Source: Marinomonas mediterranea MMB-1 (lineage in GTDB: Bacteria; Pseudomonadota; Gammaproteobacteria; Pseudomonadales; Marinomonadaceae). From it: a stretch of DNA of 64,000 bases. The notes under the pieces are model-generated. The model ran no database searches. It had not been told where the DNA came from and saw only the letters and a list, made by a program, of their open reading frames with translations. Positions 34,881 through 44,765 of the stretch are shown here, one piece after another. Positions within the stretch are counted from its first letter, which is position 1. Every line of letters begins with the position of its first letter. The stretch spans positions 1,178,001 to 1,242,000 of the forward strand of contig NC_015276.1 of assembly GCF_000192865.1 (NCBI RefSeq), written 5' to 3'. Both the position numbers and the translations under genes were made by a program.

Positions 34881-35513
34881 TTATTCAATGAGTTCGTAAT
34901 TTAAGGCATAACGTACTATTTCGGAATGACTGCTGAAATCCATTTTCTGCATCAAACGAAATTTGTGCGTGCTAACTGTCTTTTTGCTGATGCTCAGTTC
35001 GTGTGCAATGTCCGTAATGCTGAACCCTTTAGCCAATTGGCAAAATACATGGAATTCTCGCTTGGATAGGTTTTCATGTTTAGGGGCTTTTTCAGGCTCC
35101 AGTTCAAACGCTAGCTTTTCAGCAACATCAGAATGAATGTATCTTCCACCTGATGCTAGTTTTCTAACTGCCTCTATGAGGGTTGATGCGTCGCAATCTT
35201 TACTTAGATACCCTTGTGCTCCTGCGCGCAATGAGCCTCGTGTTACTTGCGCTTCGTTATGCATACTTAGGATCAGTAATGGGGTATCTGGGTGCTTTTC
35301 TGAAATCTCTTCAATGAGTTCAATGCCGCACTTTCCTGGCATAACCATGTCCAGAGTAACCACATCTGGTTTAAGATATTTCAGCTTTTTTAGTAACGCA
35401 TCGCCACTGTCTGCCTCGTCAATAACGTCAATGTCATCATAAAGGCAGAATAATTGCTTTAGTCCTTCTCTGACAATTGAATGGTCGTCGGTAATCAGTA
35501 ACTTTATACTCAT
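34881..35513 (-). CDS. hrpY: HrpY-like response regulator (NarL/LuxR family)
   Basis: This 210-residue regulator has a receiver domain (residues 1-120) with the acidic pair DD at 9-10, phospho-acceptor Asp55 (VVTLDMVMPG) and the conserved Lys in LSKDCD. A C-terminal LuxR-type helix-turn-helix follows (about 145-205; LSKREFHVFCQLAKGFSITDIAHEL). It forms a pair with the histidine kinase gene ending 26 bases upstream. In Erwinia and Pantoea the homologous HrpX/HrpY pair at this place in the cluster activates hrpS, which in turn activates hrpL. No hrpS is visible here, so the target may be hrpL directly or a gene elsewhere. Confidence 0.85.
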   Translation of the reverse strand: MSIKLLITDDHSIVREGLKQLFCLYDDIDVIDEADSGDALLKKLKYLKPDVVTLDMVMPGKCGIELIEEISEKHPDTPLLILSMHNEAQVTRGSLRAGAQGYLSKDCDASTLIEAVRKLASGGRYIHSDVAEKLAFELEPEKAPKHENLSKREFHVFCQLAKGFSITDIAHELSISKKTVSTHKFRLMQKMDFSSHSEIVRYALNYELIE

Positions 35514-35539
35514 GGATGTCTCTGCTTGTTGTTATGTAT

Positions 35540-37789
35540 TTAAAATGGAATGTTGAGCTCAATTTGAGTTCCTTTTCCTTTTTGGCTGTTAAGCAGAAGT
35601 TCTGCATTAATCATTATGGCTCTCTCCTTGATCCCCATAAGGCCAAATGTGTCCTTGCGTTGTTTTGTGGTATCAAAACCTTTTCCGTTATCGTGAATGG
35701 ATAAGGTTAAATATTTCCCCTGTTTTTTCAGATGTATTTCTATTGAGTTAGCATCAGCGTGTTTAATTATATTGGTGAGTGACTCTTGTACTATTCGAAA
35801 GAGGGCAGTCGCAATGTCATCGCTTAATGTAATTTTGTCACTGTCAACGATTAACTTGCAGCGACAATCGGATGTTCGTTTTTGAAAGTCGTCAACTAGC
35901 CATTCTATGGCTGGGATAATCCCCATGTCTAATACGCCTGGGCGCAGTCGATAGACAAGATCCCGAGTAAAGGAGATAGTGTTTTGCAACTGACTCTTGA
36001 TTCTGTCTAGTTGTATTTTAAAGTTGGGATCTAGGTTTCCATACCTCATTTCTAATATTTGAGTTTCAATTTTCAACGCGGTGAGTTGTTGTCCAAGTTC
36101 ATCGTGGACCTCTCTTGCTATGTATTTTCGCTCATGTTCTCGTGTCAGTTCTCTGTAGGTCGACAACTCTCTTAGTTGGCGGCGAGAGGCTTCTAGTTCA
36201 CTTTTTATATTGCTGAGTAAGGTAATGTCGCGACCTATCGCAAGTACACTGACAATCTCATTGGATTCGTCGTATTCTGGAACAAGGCTGATTAACGAAA
36301 ACTTTTTCCCTTTCGATGACTTCCAACCGATTTGAAAGTCGGTTTTTCTCCCTGTTCTTATCACATCCATTATTTTGTTTTGGTAGTTGATTCCTTCTCG
36401 TCCGCCGGGATACTGGGCAGGTGTAGAGTTGAGGATTTTCTTGTATAGCTTACCTGCTAGTATTTCACTTTGCGGGTTTAAATAAATGCGACGCCCTTTT
36501 AAGTCGTGCCTGCTGATGGTGTCTGGCGAATTCTCTACTAATGTTCTAAATTTTTCTTCGCTTTGCAGTAAGGCGTTTTCAATGCGTTTTCTCTGAGTAT
36601 AATCACGCCCTATGGTTAAAATCGACGTTAAGTTATTCTCGGAATCGAACTCAGGCAGAATGTGAATCTCGTAGCAGACTTCCTCCTCTCCATTGTGGCA
36701 GGATATGTCCACTATTTTGCAGCATTCATGTTTTATTGCTGATTGAATATGCGCGTACATTTGCAAGCCAACGTCGCGTGCCAATCTGTCTTCATTCGGA
36801 GATTTGCCTAGCACGTCGGTCTGATCTTTGACGCCTACCACTCTTAAAAAAGCAGGGTTCGCGTAGACCCTCTGACATTGGGTGTTGTATCGAATGACAA
36901 TATCTTGAGAGTGTTCTACCAAGGCGCGAAACTCTTGTTCACGTAGCTTGAGCAAATTTTCTTTGTGCTTTTGCAAAGTGATGTCGCGGGATACCAGAAC
37001 GATTCGTTCAATTTGACCCAGTGAATTTTTAATTGGAGTCATTGATATATCAAGGTACAGCGTTTCTTCACCTTCAAATGACACTTGATAAAAGCAGGCT
37101 TCCCCTGTCTCTAAACAGATATCTTTGTGTTGGTTAAATATAGCCGTCTTTGACTCAGGAAAAAGGTGGTCGACGCTGTTGCCAAGGTAAGCGTAAGGGC
37201 TTCGGTTGGAGGCTTTTACTGCTGCGCCGTTCACGGCTGAAATAGTGGCGTTACCCTGCTGGTCTATTTCGAGAATACAGACACTGTCGGCTAGGTTTTC
37301 AAATACTTTTTGATATTGCTTTTCCAACAGTTCTCGTTTTACTTCCTCTGTTTTATGTCGCTCTTTTTCTTCTTTTTTTCGCGTTTCAATGTTTCTAAAA
37401 TAGCCAACAACAAGCGCGCGGCCATTGTATTCGAAAGTATTGGCGCTGATCTCGACAGGAACGATGTTTCCATTCGGTAAAAGATGCTCCCTTTCAAACG
37501 TCATACTTTTGTAGTGATCCATTAAAATCGCTAATTCATCCAAGTCTTCTAGGTTGAAATGAGGGTCGAAGTCTACTGGCGTACAGCGTAAAAGTTGTTC
37601 CCGACTTAAGCCAAAATGATTACACACCGCTTCGTTTACCATCACAAAGCGAAAGCCTTCTGCTGGGTCAGTAACAAACATGGCTGGCTCTTTTGTGTAT
37701 TCGAATAATAGCTTTAACAAATTATTTTGTTGGATGATGTCATTAGCATCAGAGTTATCAAATGAAAATAATTTGTCATTAAACATCAT
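35540..37789 (-). CDS. hrpX: HrpX-like PAS sensor histidine kinase
   Basis: This 749-residue kinase has no membrane helix, so it is cytoplasmic. Four PAS domains are apparent (about residues 23-135, 155-270, 285-405 and 410-525), each ending in a PAC-like RDIT or RNIE segment. A HisKA_3 dimerisation domain follows (REVHDELGQQLTALKIE, phospho-acceptor His in HDELGQQL), then a C-terminal HATPase (ATALFRIVQESLTNIIKHA; IHDNGKGFD). Erwinia HrpX has the same logic but is shorter, near 490 residues with fewer PAS domains. It should phosphorylate the response regulator encoded just downstream. It diverges from hrpA across about 310 bases; the kinase side of that spacer shows no HrpL box, which fits a role upstream of HrpL. 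Confidence 0.85.
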   Translation of the reverse strand: MMFNDKLFSFDNSDANDIIQQNNLLKLLFEYTKEPAMFVTDPAEGFRFVMVNEAVCNHFGLSREQLLRCTPVDFDPHFNLEDLDELAILMDHYKSMTFEREHLLPNGNIVPVEISANTFEYNGRALVVGYFRNIETRKKEEKERHKTEEVKRELLEKQYQKVFENLADSVCILEIDQQGNATISAVNGAAVKASNRSPYAYLGNSVDHLFPESKTAIFNQHKDICLETGEACFYQVSFEGEETLYLDISMTPIKNSLGQIERIVLVSRDITLQKHKENLLKLREQEFRALVEHSQDIVIRYNTQCQRVYANPAFLRVVGVKDQTDVLGKSPNEDRLARDVGLQMYAHIQSAIKHECCKIVDISCHNGEEEVCYEIHILPEFDSENNLTSILTIGRDYTQRKRIENALLQSEEKFRTLVENSPDTISRHDLKGRRIYLNPQSEILAGKLYKKILNSTPAQYPGGREGINYQNKIMDVIRTGRKTDFQIGWKSSKGKKFSLISLVPEYDESNEIVSVLAIGRDITLLSNIKSELEASRRQLRELSTYRELTREHERKYIAREVHDELGQQLTALKIETQILEMRYGNLDPNFKIQLDRIKSQLQNTISFTRDLVYRLRPGVLDMGIIPAIEWLVDDFQKRTSDCRCKLIVDSDKITLSDDIATALFRIVQESLTNIIKHADANSIEIHLKKQGKYLTLSIHDNGKGFDTTKQRKDTFGLMGIKERAIMINAELLLNSQKGKGTQIELNIPF

Positions 37790-38023
37790 GTCGTATCAGC
37801 CGTTTCCTGAAATGTAACTAGTTTATAAGGCAGAGGTTGCTTTATTAGTATTTTCAATAGACTACTGGATTAGACCAGTTGTATCCACTATTGCACTATT
37901 AGGCGTATTTTATTCAGGGAGATTGTTTGAGGGAGTGTTTTAATTCTTATCGCTGTTTATGGCCAGGACACCACTATTTATAAGGGTTATAGCGTTTTAT
38001 AGAAAGTCGCGTCATAAATTTGG

Positions 38024-38051
38024 GGAACTAGTTTGTACCTCCCACCACTCA
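38024..38051 (+). promoter_or_regulatory. HrpL box upstream of hrpA-hrpE
   Basis: GGAACT, 15 bases, CCACTCA on the plus strand, about 58 bases before the hrpA start codon. It should drive the pilin-harpin-rod operon. Confidence 0.92.
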
Positions 38052-38108
38052 CCTTAGCGAGATTTAAATGATCTCTGAATTCAAACATTTATTATTGAGG
38101 TGATTATT

Positions 38109-38381
38109 ATGTTAGGAGCTCTAACAGGTGGCTTAGGTTCAGTTCTTGCGGGTGGTATTACTGGTGCGTCAGGTATGCCAGGTGGCGCGTCTCTAGCAGC
38201 GTCTATGGAGTCAATGCAAGCGCTTGATCAAACAACAGCGATGACAACTCGCATGAACGCTCAAGCGCAGCAATCTAAAATGATGTCAGACATGGTAAAC
38301 AACATCGCTAACTCGTACCAAGATTCTGCGACGAAAGCGAGCAACGCAATGACTAACACGGGTAAGGCACTTCAGTACTAA
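38109..38381 (+). CDS. hrpA: HrpA-like Hrp pilin
   Basis: This 90-residue protein is small and free of Cys. It is rich in Gly, Ala, Ser and Met, with a helical C-terminal half ending in NTGKALQY. It has no cleavable signal peptide. Its place as the first gene after a strong HrpL box and before hrpZ-hrpB-hrcJ is that of the pilus subunit HrpA. Pilins diverge rapidly, so identity rests on context, size and composition. The ATG at 38109 has GAGG 8 bases upstream; a GTG at 38100 in frame is rejected. It is followed by an intrinsic hairpin, which would favour high pilin expression relative to the downstream genes. Confidence 0.82.
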   Translation: MLGALTGGLGSVLAGGITGASGMPGGASLAASMESMQALDQTTAMTTRMNAQAQQSKMMSDMVNNIANSYQDSATKASNAMTNTGKALQY

Positions 38382-38403
38382 TTTTTATGAAGTCTGCTTT
38401 ATT

Positions 38404-38438
38404 AAGAGGTTAGTGCCGCTATTGCTAACCTCTTTTCT
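38404..38438 (+). terminator. attenuator-like hairpin between hrpA and hrpZ
   Basis: AAGAGGTTAG (38404-38413) pairs with CTAACCTCTT (38425-38434) and is followed by TTCTTTTTC. It probably ends part of the transcripts after hrpA, leaving read-through for hrpZ. Confidence 0.75.
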
Positions 38439-38481
38439 TTTTCATTGATTGTTCTTTTATATGAACAACAAGGGAGAAACT

Positions 38482-39492
38482 ATGATCGATATTAATATCA
38501 ATTTAGGTGGCGCTTCGAGAGGTCTTGACGCTTCAGGGTCTCAGGGCGGAACGCTTCAAGGCAGCATCGCCTCTGGCGCTCAAAAAGTAAATCAGCTGTC
38601 GCAATCTATGACGGAATCCATCGTGGACTTGTTATCGGAGATACTGGTAAAAGCATTGTTCGATAAAAAAGGTGAAGGTGCGACATTCGGAGAGGGTACA
38701 AAAGGCTCTGAAGGGAATAACAAGCTTCTAGAGTTGATTGCGAAGTTTATGGACGACAATGGCGATTCTTATCGCGGCCCGCATGATGCAACGGGAAATG
38801 TACGTAACTGGCAAGACGAGTTAAAAGAAGACAATTACCTTAGTAAGGATGAACTGTCTGATTTTAAATCTGGCCTTAAAGACGCACTAATGCAACTGTT
38901 TTCCGGTGGTGGTCTTGGTGGTAATACGTCTGGTGCTTCCAGTGCTGCGCAACCTGCTGCGCAACCTGCTGCGCAACCTGCTGCGCAATCGTTCTCCCCT
39001 GCAATGAGTGGCATGACTGGCGGAGGTGCTCAAGCAATGAGCCCTATGCAGCAGCAAGGCTTCGGCATGGGCGGCGACTTAGGCAAGCATATGATGAAGA
39101 GTTCCATTGACGGTCTAGGCGTCGACCAGTTCTTGGGTAAGGCTGACCGTTTTAGTGGAAACAGCAGCAAACCAATGGACCAAGTTGTGAACTCTATGGT
39201 TGCTGGTCGATTTGAGTTTGCGGATGAAGACAAAGATACGGCGAGAACCATCGGCAAGATGATGGATATGAACCCTGAAGTGTTCGGTAAACAGCCACGC
39301 GGTGGTTGGGCTAGTCGTATCGAAAGTGGTAAAGACTTTGAGCCTGCTGAAATGCAGCGTTTTCAAAGTGCGGCAAACATGCTGAAGGACAGCATTGATG
39401 GCAAGAGTACGGGCGACTCTGAGCTTGATATGGATTTACGTCTGACTGCTGGCGCGCTTATGAATGACGCAATGAATAAAGTAGCGGCTTAA
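38482..39492 (+). CDS. hrpZ: HrpZ-like harpin
   Basis: This 336-residue protein lacks Cys and is rich in Gly, Ser and Asp. It has an amphipathic N-terminal helix region (VDLLSEILVKALFDKK, LLELIAKFMDD) and a flexible middle with a tandem AAQP repeat and Gly/Met-rich stretches. The size is near P. syringae HrpZ (341) and the position, second after the pilin gene, is the same. Harpins are secreted through the pilus into the apoplast or host membrane and help translocation. The ATG at 38482 follows GGGAG by 6 bases; the open frame back to 38449 is not used. Confidence 0.87.
   Translation: MIDININLGGASRGLDASGSQGGTLQGSIASGAQKVNQLSQSMTESIVDLLSEILVKALFDKKGEGATFGEGTKGSEGNNKLLELIAKFMDDNGDSYRGPHDATGNVRNWQDELKEDNYLSKDELSDFKSGLKDALMQLFSGGGLGGNTSGASSAAQPAAQPAAQPAAQSFSPAMSGMTGGGAQAMSPMQQQGFGMGGDLGKHMMKSSIDGLGVDQFLGKADRFSGNSSKPMDQVVNSMVAGRFEFADEDKDTARTIGKMMDMNPEVFGKQPRGGWASRIESGKDFEPAEMQRFQSAANMLKDSIDGKSTGDSELDMDLRLTAGALMNDAMNKVAA
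38944..38988 (+). repeat. 12-bp tandem repeat within hrpZ
   Basis: Almost four copies of GCTGCGCAACCT encode an AAQP tetrapeptide array in the flexible middle of the harpin. Such in-frame repeats vary readily in copy number by slippage. Confidence 0.85.
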
Positions 39493-39538
39493 TCGCTCTT
39501 ACTATGCAGACTCTAAGTGAACGTCTTGATAGAGGCGT

Positions 39539-39580
39539 TGAGAACAATAGAGGTCGGAGCCCCGACTTTTATTGTTCTCA
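39539..39580 (+). terminator. strong hairpin between hrpZ and hrpB
   Basis: TGAGAACAATA...GGTCGG pairs with CCGAC...TATTGTTCTCA over almost the whole 42 bases. The flanks contain only short T runs, so it may be a terminator with read-through or an RNA-stability element protecting the hrpA-hrpZ message. Confidence 0.7.
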
Positions 39581-39629
39581 TGTTTGATTATTAATCTGTT
39601 TACCTTTTTGAATGAAATCGGAGATCTTC

Positions 39630-40019
39630 ATGTCTGTCAACAACACGCAGTTCATTTCAAATAGCCATTCCCATACTGGAGAGCTGGACAGCTCGAGCTG
39701 GGGCACCAAGCAATCAAGCGAGCATGTTAGTCAGGCTGACTCAAATTGGTTTTCTTCTTCGATTCAACCATCAGAAAACAAGCAGCCAGAAAATGTTGCA
39801 GACAAAATTGTTAGCCAGTTATCAGGTTCTTCAGAGCATTTACAAAAGTTAGAAGACAAAGCAAATAGAGCGATAAAAAAAGCAGGTGTTACGGGTGACC
39901 CTATGGACGTTACGGATGCGAATCGGTCTCTATCTTCTTTCTACTTAGAGAGTCTACTGACAACAAAACTTGTCAGTAAAGGTGCGCAGACAATTGAGAA
40001 ATTAACCAGCCTACAATAG
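39630..40019 (+). CDS. hrpB: HrpB, inner-rod-like type III protein
   Basis: This 129-residue polar protein has a disordered first half and a helical C-terminal half (EHLQKLEDKANRAIKKAG, SSFYLESLLTTKLVSKGAQTIEKL). That is the layout of YscI/HrpB inner-rod proteins, whose C-terminal helix assembles in the needle base. The position between hrpZ and hrcJ is that of hrpB. The ATG at 39630 follows GGAG by 7 bases; an in-frame upstream ATG (39612) lacks a ribosome site. Confidence 0.83.
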   Translation: MSVNNTQFISNSHSHTGELDSSSWGTKQSSEHVSQADSNWFSSSIQPSENKQPENVADKIVSQLSGSSEHLQKLEDKANRAIKKAGVTGDPMDVTDANRSLSSFYLESLLTTKLVSKGAQTIEKLTSLQ

Positions 40020-40032
40020 AGCATGACACAAA

Positions 40033-40830
40033 ATGGTCTTATCACTTAAACGATTATCGTGCCTTTTGCTTTTACTGCTTATCAGCGGGTGTCAGCAAGA
40101 TATTGAACTGCATAAGAAATTGAGCGAAGAAGATGCGAATGAAGTGATTGCCGAACTTGCTTCTCGACACATAGAAGCTGAGAAAAAAGCGACTAAAGAG
40201 GGGGTGACCGTTTTAGTCGAAGCCTCCAGCATGGCGCGTGCAGTCAGAATATTGGAAGCGGCAGGCTTGCCACGAAAACCGCGAGCGAATTTCGGTGAAG
40301 TCTTTAAAAAAGAAGGGGTTATCTCGTCACCTTTAGAAGAGCGCGCACGTTATATCTATGCCTTGTCACAAGAGCTGGAGTCGACAATATCGCAAATAGA
40401 CGGCATATTGATTGCTCGAGTTCACGTCGTATTGCCTGAACGAATTGCGCCCGGCGAAGCCGTGCAACCAGCCTCTTCCGCTGTTTTTATAAAGCATCGT
40501 CCTGATCTAGATCCCGATGTCATTCGACCTCGCATAGAAAGGTTGGTCCGTACCAGTATACCGGGGTTATCTGAAAAGCCCGATAAGTTGAGCGTTGTGT
40601 TTGTCGTGACGAAAGCGTATCAGGAGCAACAGCAACTTGTGAGAGTAGGGCCGTTTCTAATGGATGCTTCTGATCTATGGGTCTGGCGCAGTGCCATTAT
40701 CGGTGTGTCTATCCTGTTTGTCCTATTGCTTTTCGCCAGTGCTTTTGCAATCAAGCCAGACCTTAAAACCATGATATTTAACCGAGCGCCGAAATTAGAT
40801 AAGGGTGCTCATGACGGTACGCCACCATGA
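40033..40830 (+). CDS. hrcJ: HrcJ, inner-membrane ring lipoprotein
   Basis: This 265-residue YscJ/FliF-like lipoprotein has a signal peptide ending LLLLLLISGC, two ring-building domains (about residues 22-80 and 105-190; LEAAGLPRKPRANFGEVFKKEGVISSPLEE, ELESTISQIDGILIARVHVVLPE, SAAVFIKHR-like SSAVFIKHRPD) and a C-terminal transmembrane helix (about 218-240). It forms the periplasmic inner-membrane ring. Its stop overlaps the hrpD start by 4 bases. Confidence 0.97.
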   Translation: MVLSLKRLSCLLLLLLISGCQQDIELHKKLSEEDANEVIAELASRHIEAEKKATKEGVTVLVEASSMARAVRILEAAGLPRKPRANFGEVFKKEGVISSPLEERARYIYALSQELESTISQIDGILIARVHVVLPERIAPGEAVQPASSAVFIKHRPDLDPDVIRPRIERLVRTSIPGLSEKPDKLSVVFVVTKAYQEQQQLVRVGPFLMDASDLWVWRSAIIGVSILFVLLLFASAFAIKPDLKTMIFNRAPKLDKGAHDGTPP

Positions 40831-41576
40831 GTTCAGAGCATGAAACTCAATGGTTGATGTTCTGGAATCAAGCTTGGTTATACGCTGACGAGAGTTGGTT
40901 AGCTGAGCTGGGTAACAGCGTAAAAAACAAAGAAACAAGTGATGTTCAGCTCATGCGATACCCTCCCTTTGAGACAAGGAAGGTACTGGGGATAGAAGAT
41001 GCTGTGCCGCCCAAGCCTGGAGAAGCGCTATTACAATGGCTAAGGATGGACATCACCCGTTGCCAATATTGTTTGTTACTGGCGTGCGATGTGGTCTTAA
41101 AAGAGCGTATTGATGTTCTTAACGAAAACGTGGGGCACATACTTCTAGGCGCAGAAATGCATGAGCTCAGCAGTGACATTGATAAAAACGCAGGTAGTCT
41201 AGAACCGCACACGGTTCAAGAAAGCGATGAAGAGAAAGACGCTGCTACTGAAAATATTATACACAGCGCGATGCAGAATCAGAGTGAGTCCTTGTCGTCC
41301 GATGCCAGACGTTGGGCTAGACATATTGCCAAGGCTCTAATGCCTGGTATATGGAATATCGAGTCGCTGAAACCCTTGAGTGCAAGCCAGATAGGGTTGC
41401 TATTGCTAAAAGCGTGGTTGTCCCCACCTACTTGGCAACGAGTTCAGTTGAGGCACTCAAAAAGTTTGGTGTTAAGCATCGAAAGTGTTCCCACGCCAGA
41501 GATTCCAATTCACCGATTAAATCAGCTTTGGTATGGCGTCATTTGGCGCAGTCAGGTCGAAGGAGATCAACCATGA
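40827..41576 (+). CDS. hrpD: HrpD, YscK/OrgA-like cytoplasmic accessory protein
   Basis: This 249-residue soluble protein sits between hrcJ and hrpE, the place of hrpD in Pseudomonas and Erwinia. HrpD-type proteins are thought to correspond to YscK/OrgA components of the sorting platform that link HrcQ to the inner-membrane ring. No membrane segment is present, and conservation is low. It overlaps both neighbours in ATGA arrangements, showing tight co-translation. Confidence 0.8.
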   Translation: MSSEHETQWLMFWNQAWLYADESWLAELGNSVKNKETSDVQLMRYPPFETRKVLGIEDAVPPKPGEALLQWLRMDITRCQYCLLLACDVVLKERIDVLNENVGHILLGAEMHELSSDIDKNAGSLEPHTVQESDEEKDAATENIIHSAMQNQSESLSSDARRWARHIAKALMPGIWNIESLKPLSASQIGLLLLKAWLSPPTWQRVQLRHSKSLVLSIESVPTPEIPIHRLNQLWYGVIWRSQVEGDQP

Positions 41577-42304
41577 ACCATTTTGTGAAGCACAGTATTT
41601 CACTTGATTCTTATTCTCTCGATCGAAACCTAATTTCTCGAAAAGACACCGAGAACCTATCTAGATCGAAAGACATTATCGCTGAGGCAGAAGAGCAAGC
41701 CCAACGAGAAGCGGAGCGCATTATTCAATCCGCTCAGGAAGAAGCGCGTCAAATAATCGAACAGGCTGAAACTCATGCACAAGCTCAAATGCATAACATG
41801 AAAGAAAGAATTGAGATCGAAGCGTGGGAAAGTATTCAATGTCTGCTAGAAGAAATAAAACGAGAAAGCCACCTGGTTTGGGATGAAATTGAACAACACG
41901 CAAACTTTGTTGTTAATAATGTTTTAAGTCGTGTTTTATCAACCATGTCGAGTGGGGAAAAAATAGCTACGTTGGTTGCGAAAACGGTAACGATGCATCG
42001 CGACAAAAGCCCTGCGACTTTGTATTGCTCTCCTGTTGTACTGACGGAAGTTGAAGCCGCATTGCAAACTGATATGACAGAGCTGATCAATGTTAGCGCT
42101 GACGCGACAATGCAAGAAGATGAAATAAAATTGGTCAGCGGCATGGGCGAATTTTACGCTAACTGGCAGACGATTAAGAAAGCAGTTGTTGGTGATGACT
42201 CTGAATTTTTAGACTCTGAATCTTTAAATAGTACAGGTGTCGATAGTGCTGAGCTGAGTAGTACTGTCGTAGATAACACGGAATTGGATCGCACAGGTGG
42301 ATAG
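41573..42304 (+). CDS. hrpE: HrpE, YscL/FliH-type ATPase regulator
   Basis: This 243-residue protein has a long charged coiled coil (about residues 35-105; AEEQAQREAERIIQSAQEEARQIIEQAETHA), followed by the globular YscL/FliH domain (about 110-205; MSSGEKIATLVAKTV, EDEIKLVSGMGEFYANW). These are typical of stators that hold the ATPase HrcN at the sorting platform. Unlike P. syringae HrpE (about 190 residues), it carries a ~35-residue acidic, Ser/Thr-rich tail with imperfect repeats (SESLNSTGVDSAELSSTVVD). The ATG at 41573 overlaps the hrpD stop; the much longer frame from 41351 is a shadow of hrpD. It is the last gene of the secretion island. Confidence 0.9.
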   Translation: MNHFVKHSISLDSYSLDRNLISRKDTENLSRSKDIIAEAEEQAQREAERIIQSAQEEARQIIEQAETHAQAQMHNMKERIEIEAWESIQCLLEEIKRESHLVWDEIEQHANFVVNNVLSRVLSTMSSGEKIATLVAKTVTMHRDKSPATLYCSPVVLTEVEAALQTDMTELINVSADATMQEDEIKLVSGMGEFYANWQTIKKAVVGDDSEFLDSESLNSTGVDSAELSSTVVDNTELDRTGG

Positions 42305-42469
42305 TACTGATGTGAACGCCATACTGAATACGCTCTAAACCCTTCTTCATACGTATAATATTTACTTATAAATAAAATTTATCTAATGGTTATTTATAAT
42401 AGCTATCGTCTTGTTTGATATTCTCAACTGCCTTTATTGCTCTTAGGGGGCTATAACTATTGTCACTAA

Positions 42470-44677
<2,208 letters not shown>

Positions 44678-44690
44678 GCAAGTAATAACA

Positions 44691-44730
44691 AACAGCTCGC
44701 AAGTGTAGGTCACTTGCGAGCTGTTTTTCT
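44691..44730 (+). terminator. strong intrinsic terminator of katG
   Basis: A perfect 15-bp stem AACAGCTCGCAAGTG/CACTTGCGAGCTGTT (44691-44705 with 44711-44725) with a 5-base loop is followed by TTTCTTT. The stem is symmetric and could also serve the converging OmpW gene. Confidence 0.95.
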
Positions 44731-44765
44731 TTATTAAAGAGGTTTTTTTCTAAATAAGTAGGATC

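Noticed and set aside
41351..41572. Upstream extension of hrpE by 74 codons
   Set aside because: The extension lies within hrpD in another frame; the ATG at 41573 overlaps the hrpD stop in the usual ATGA manner.
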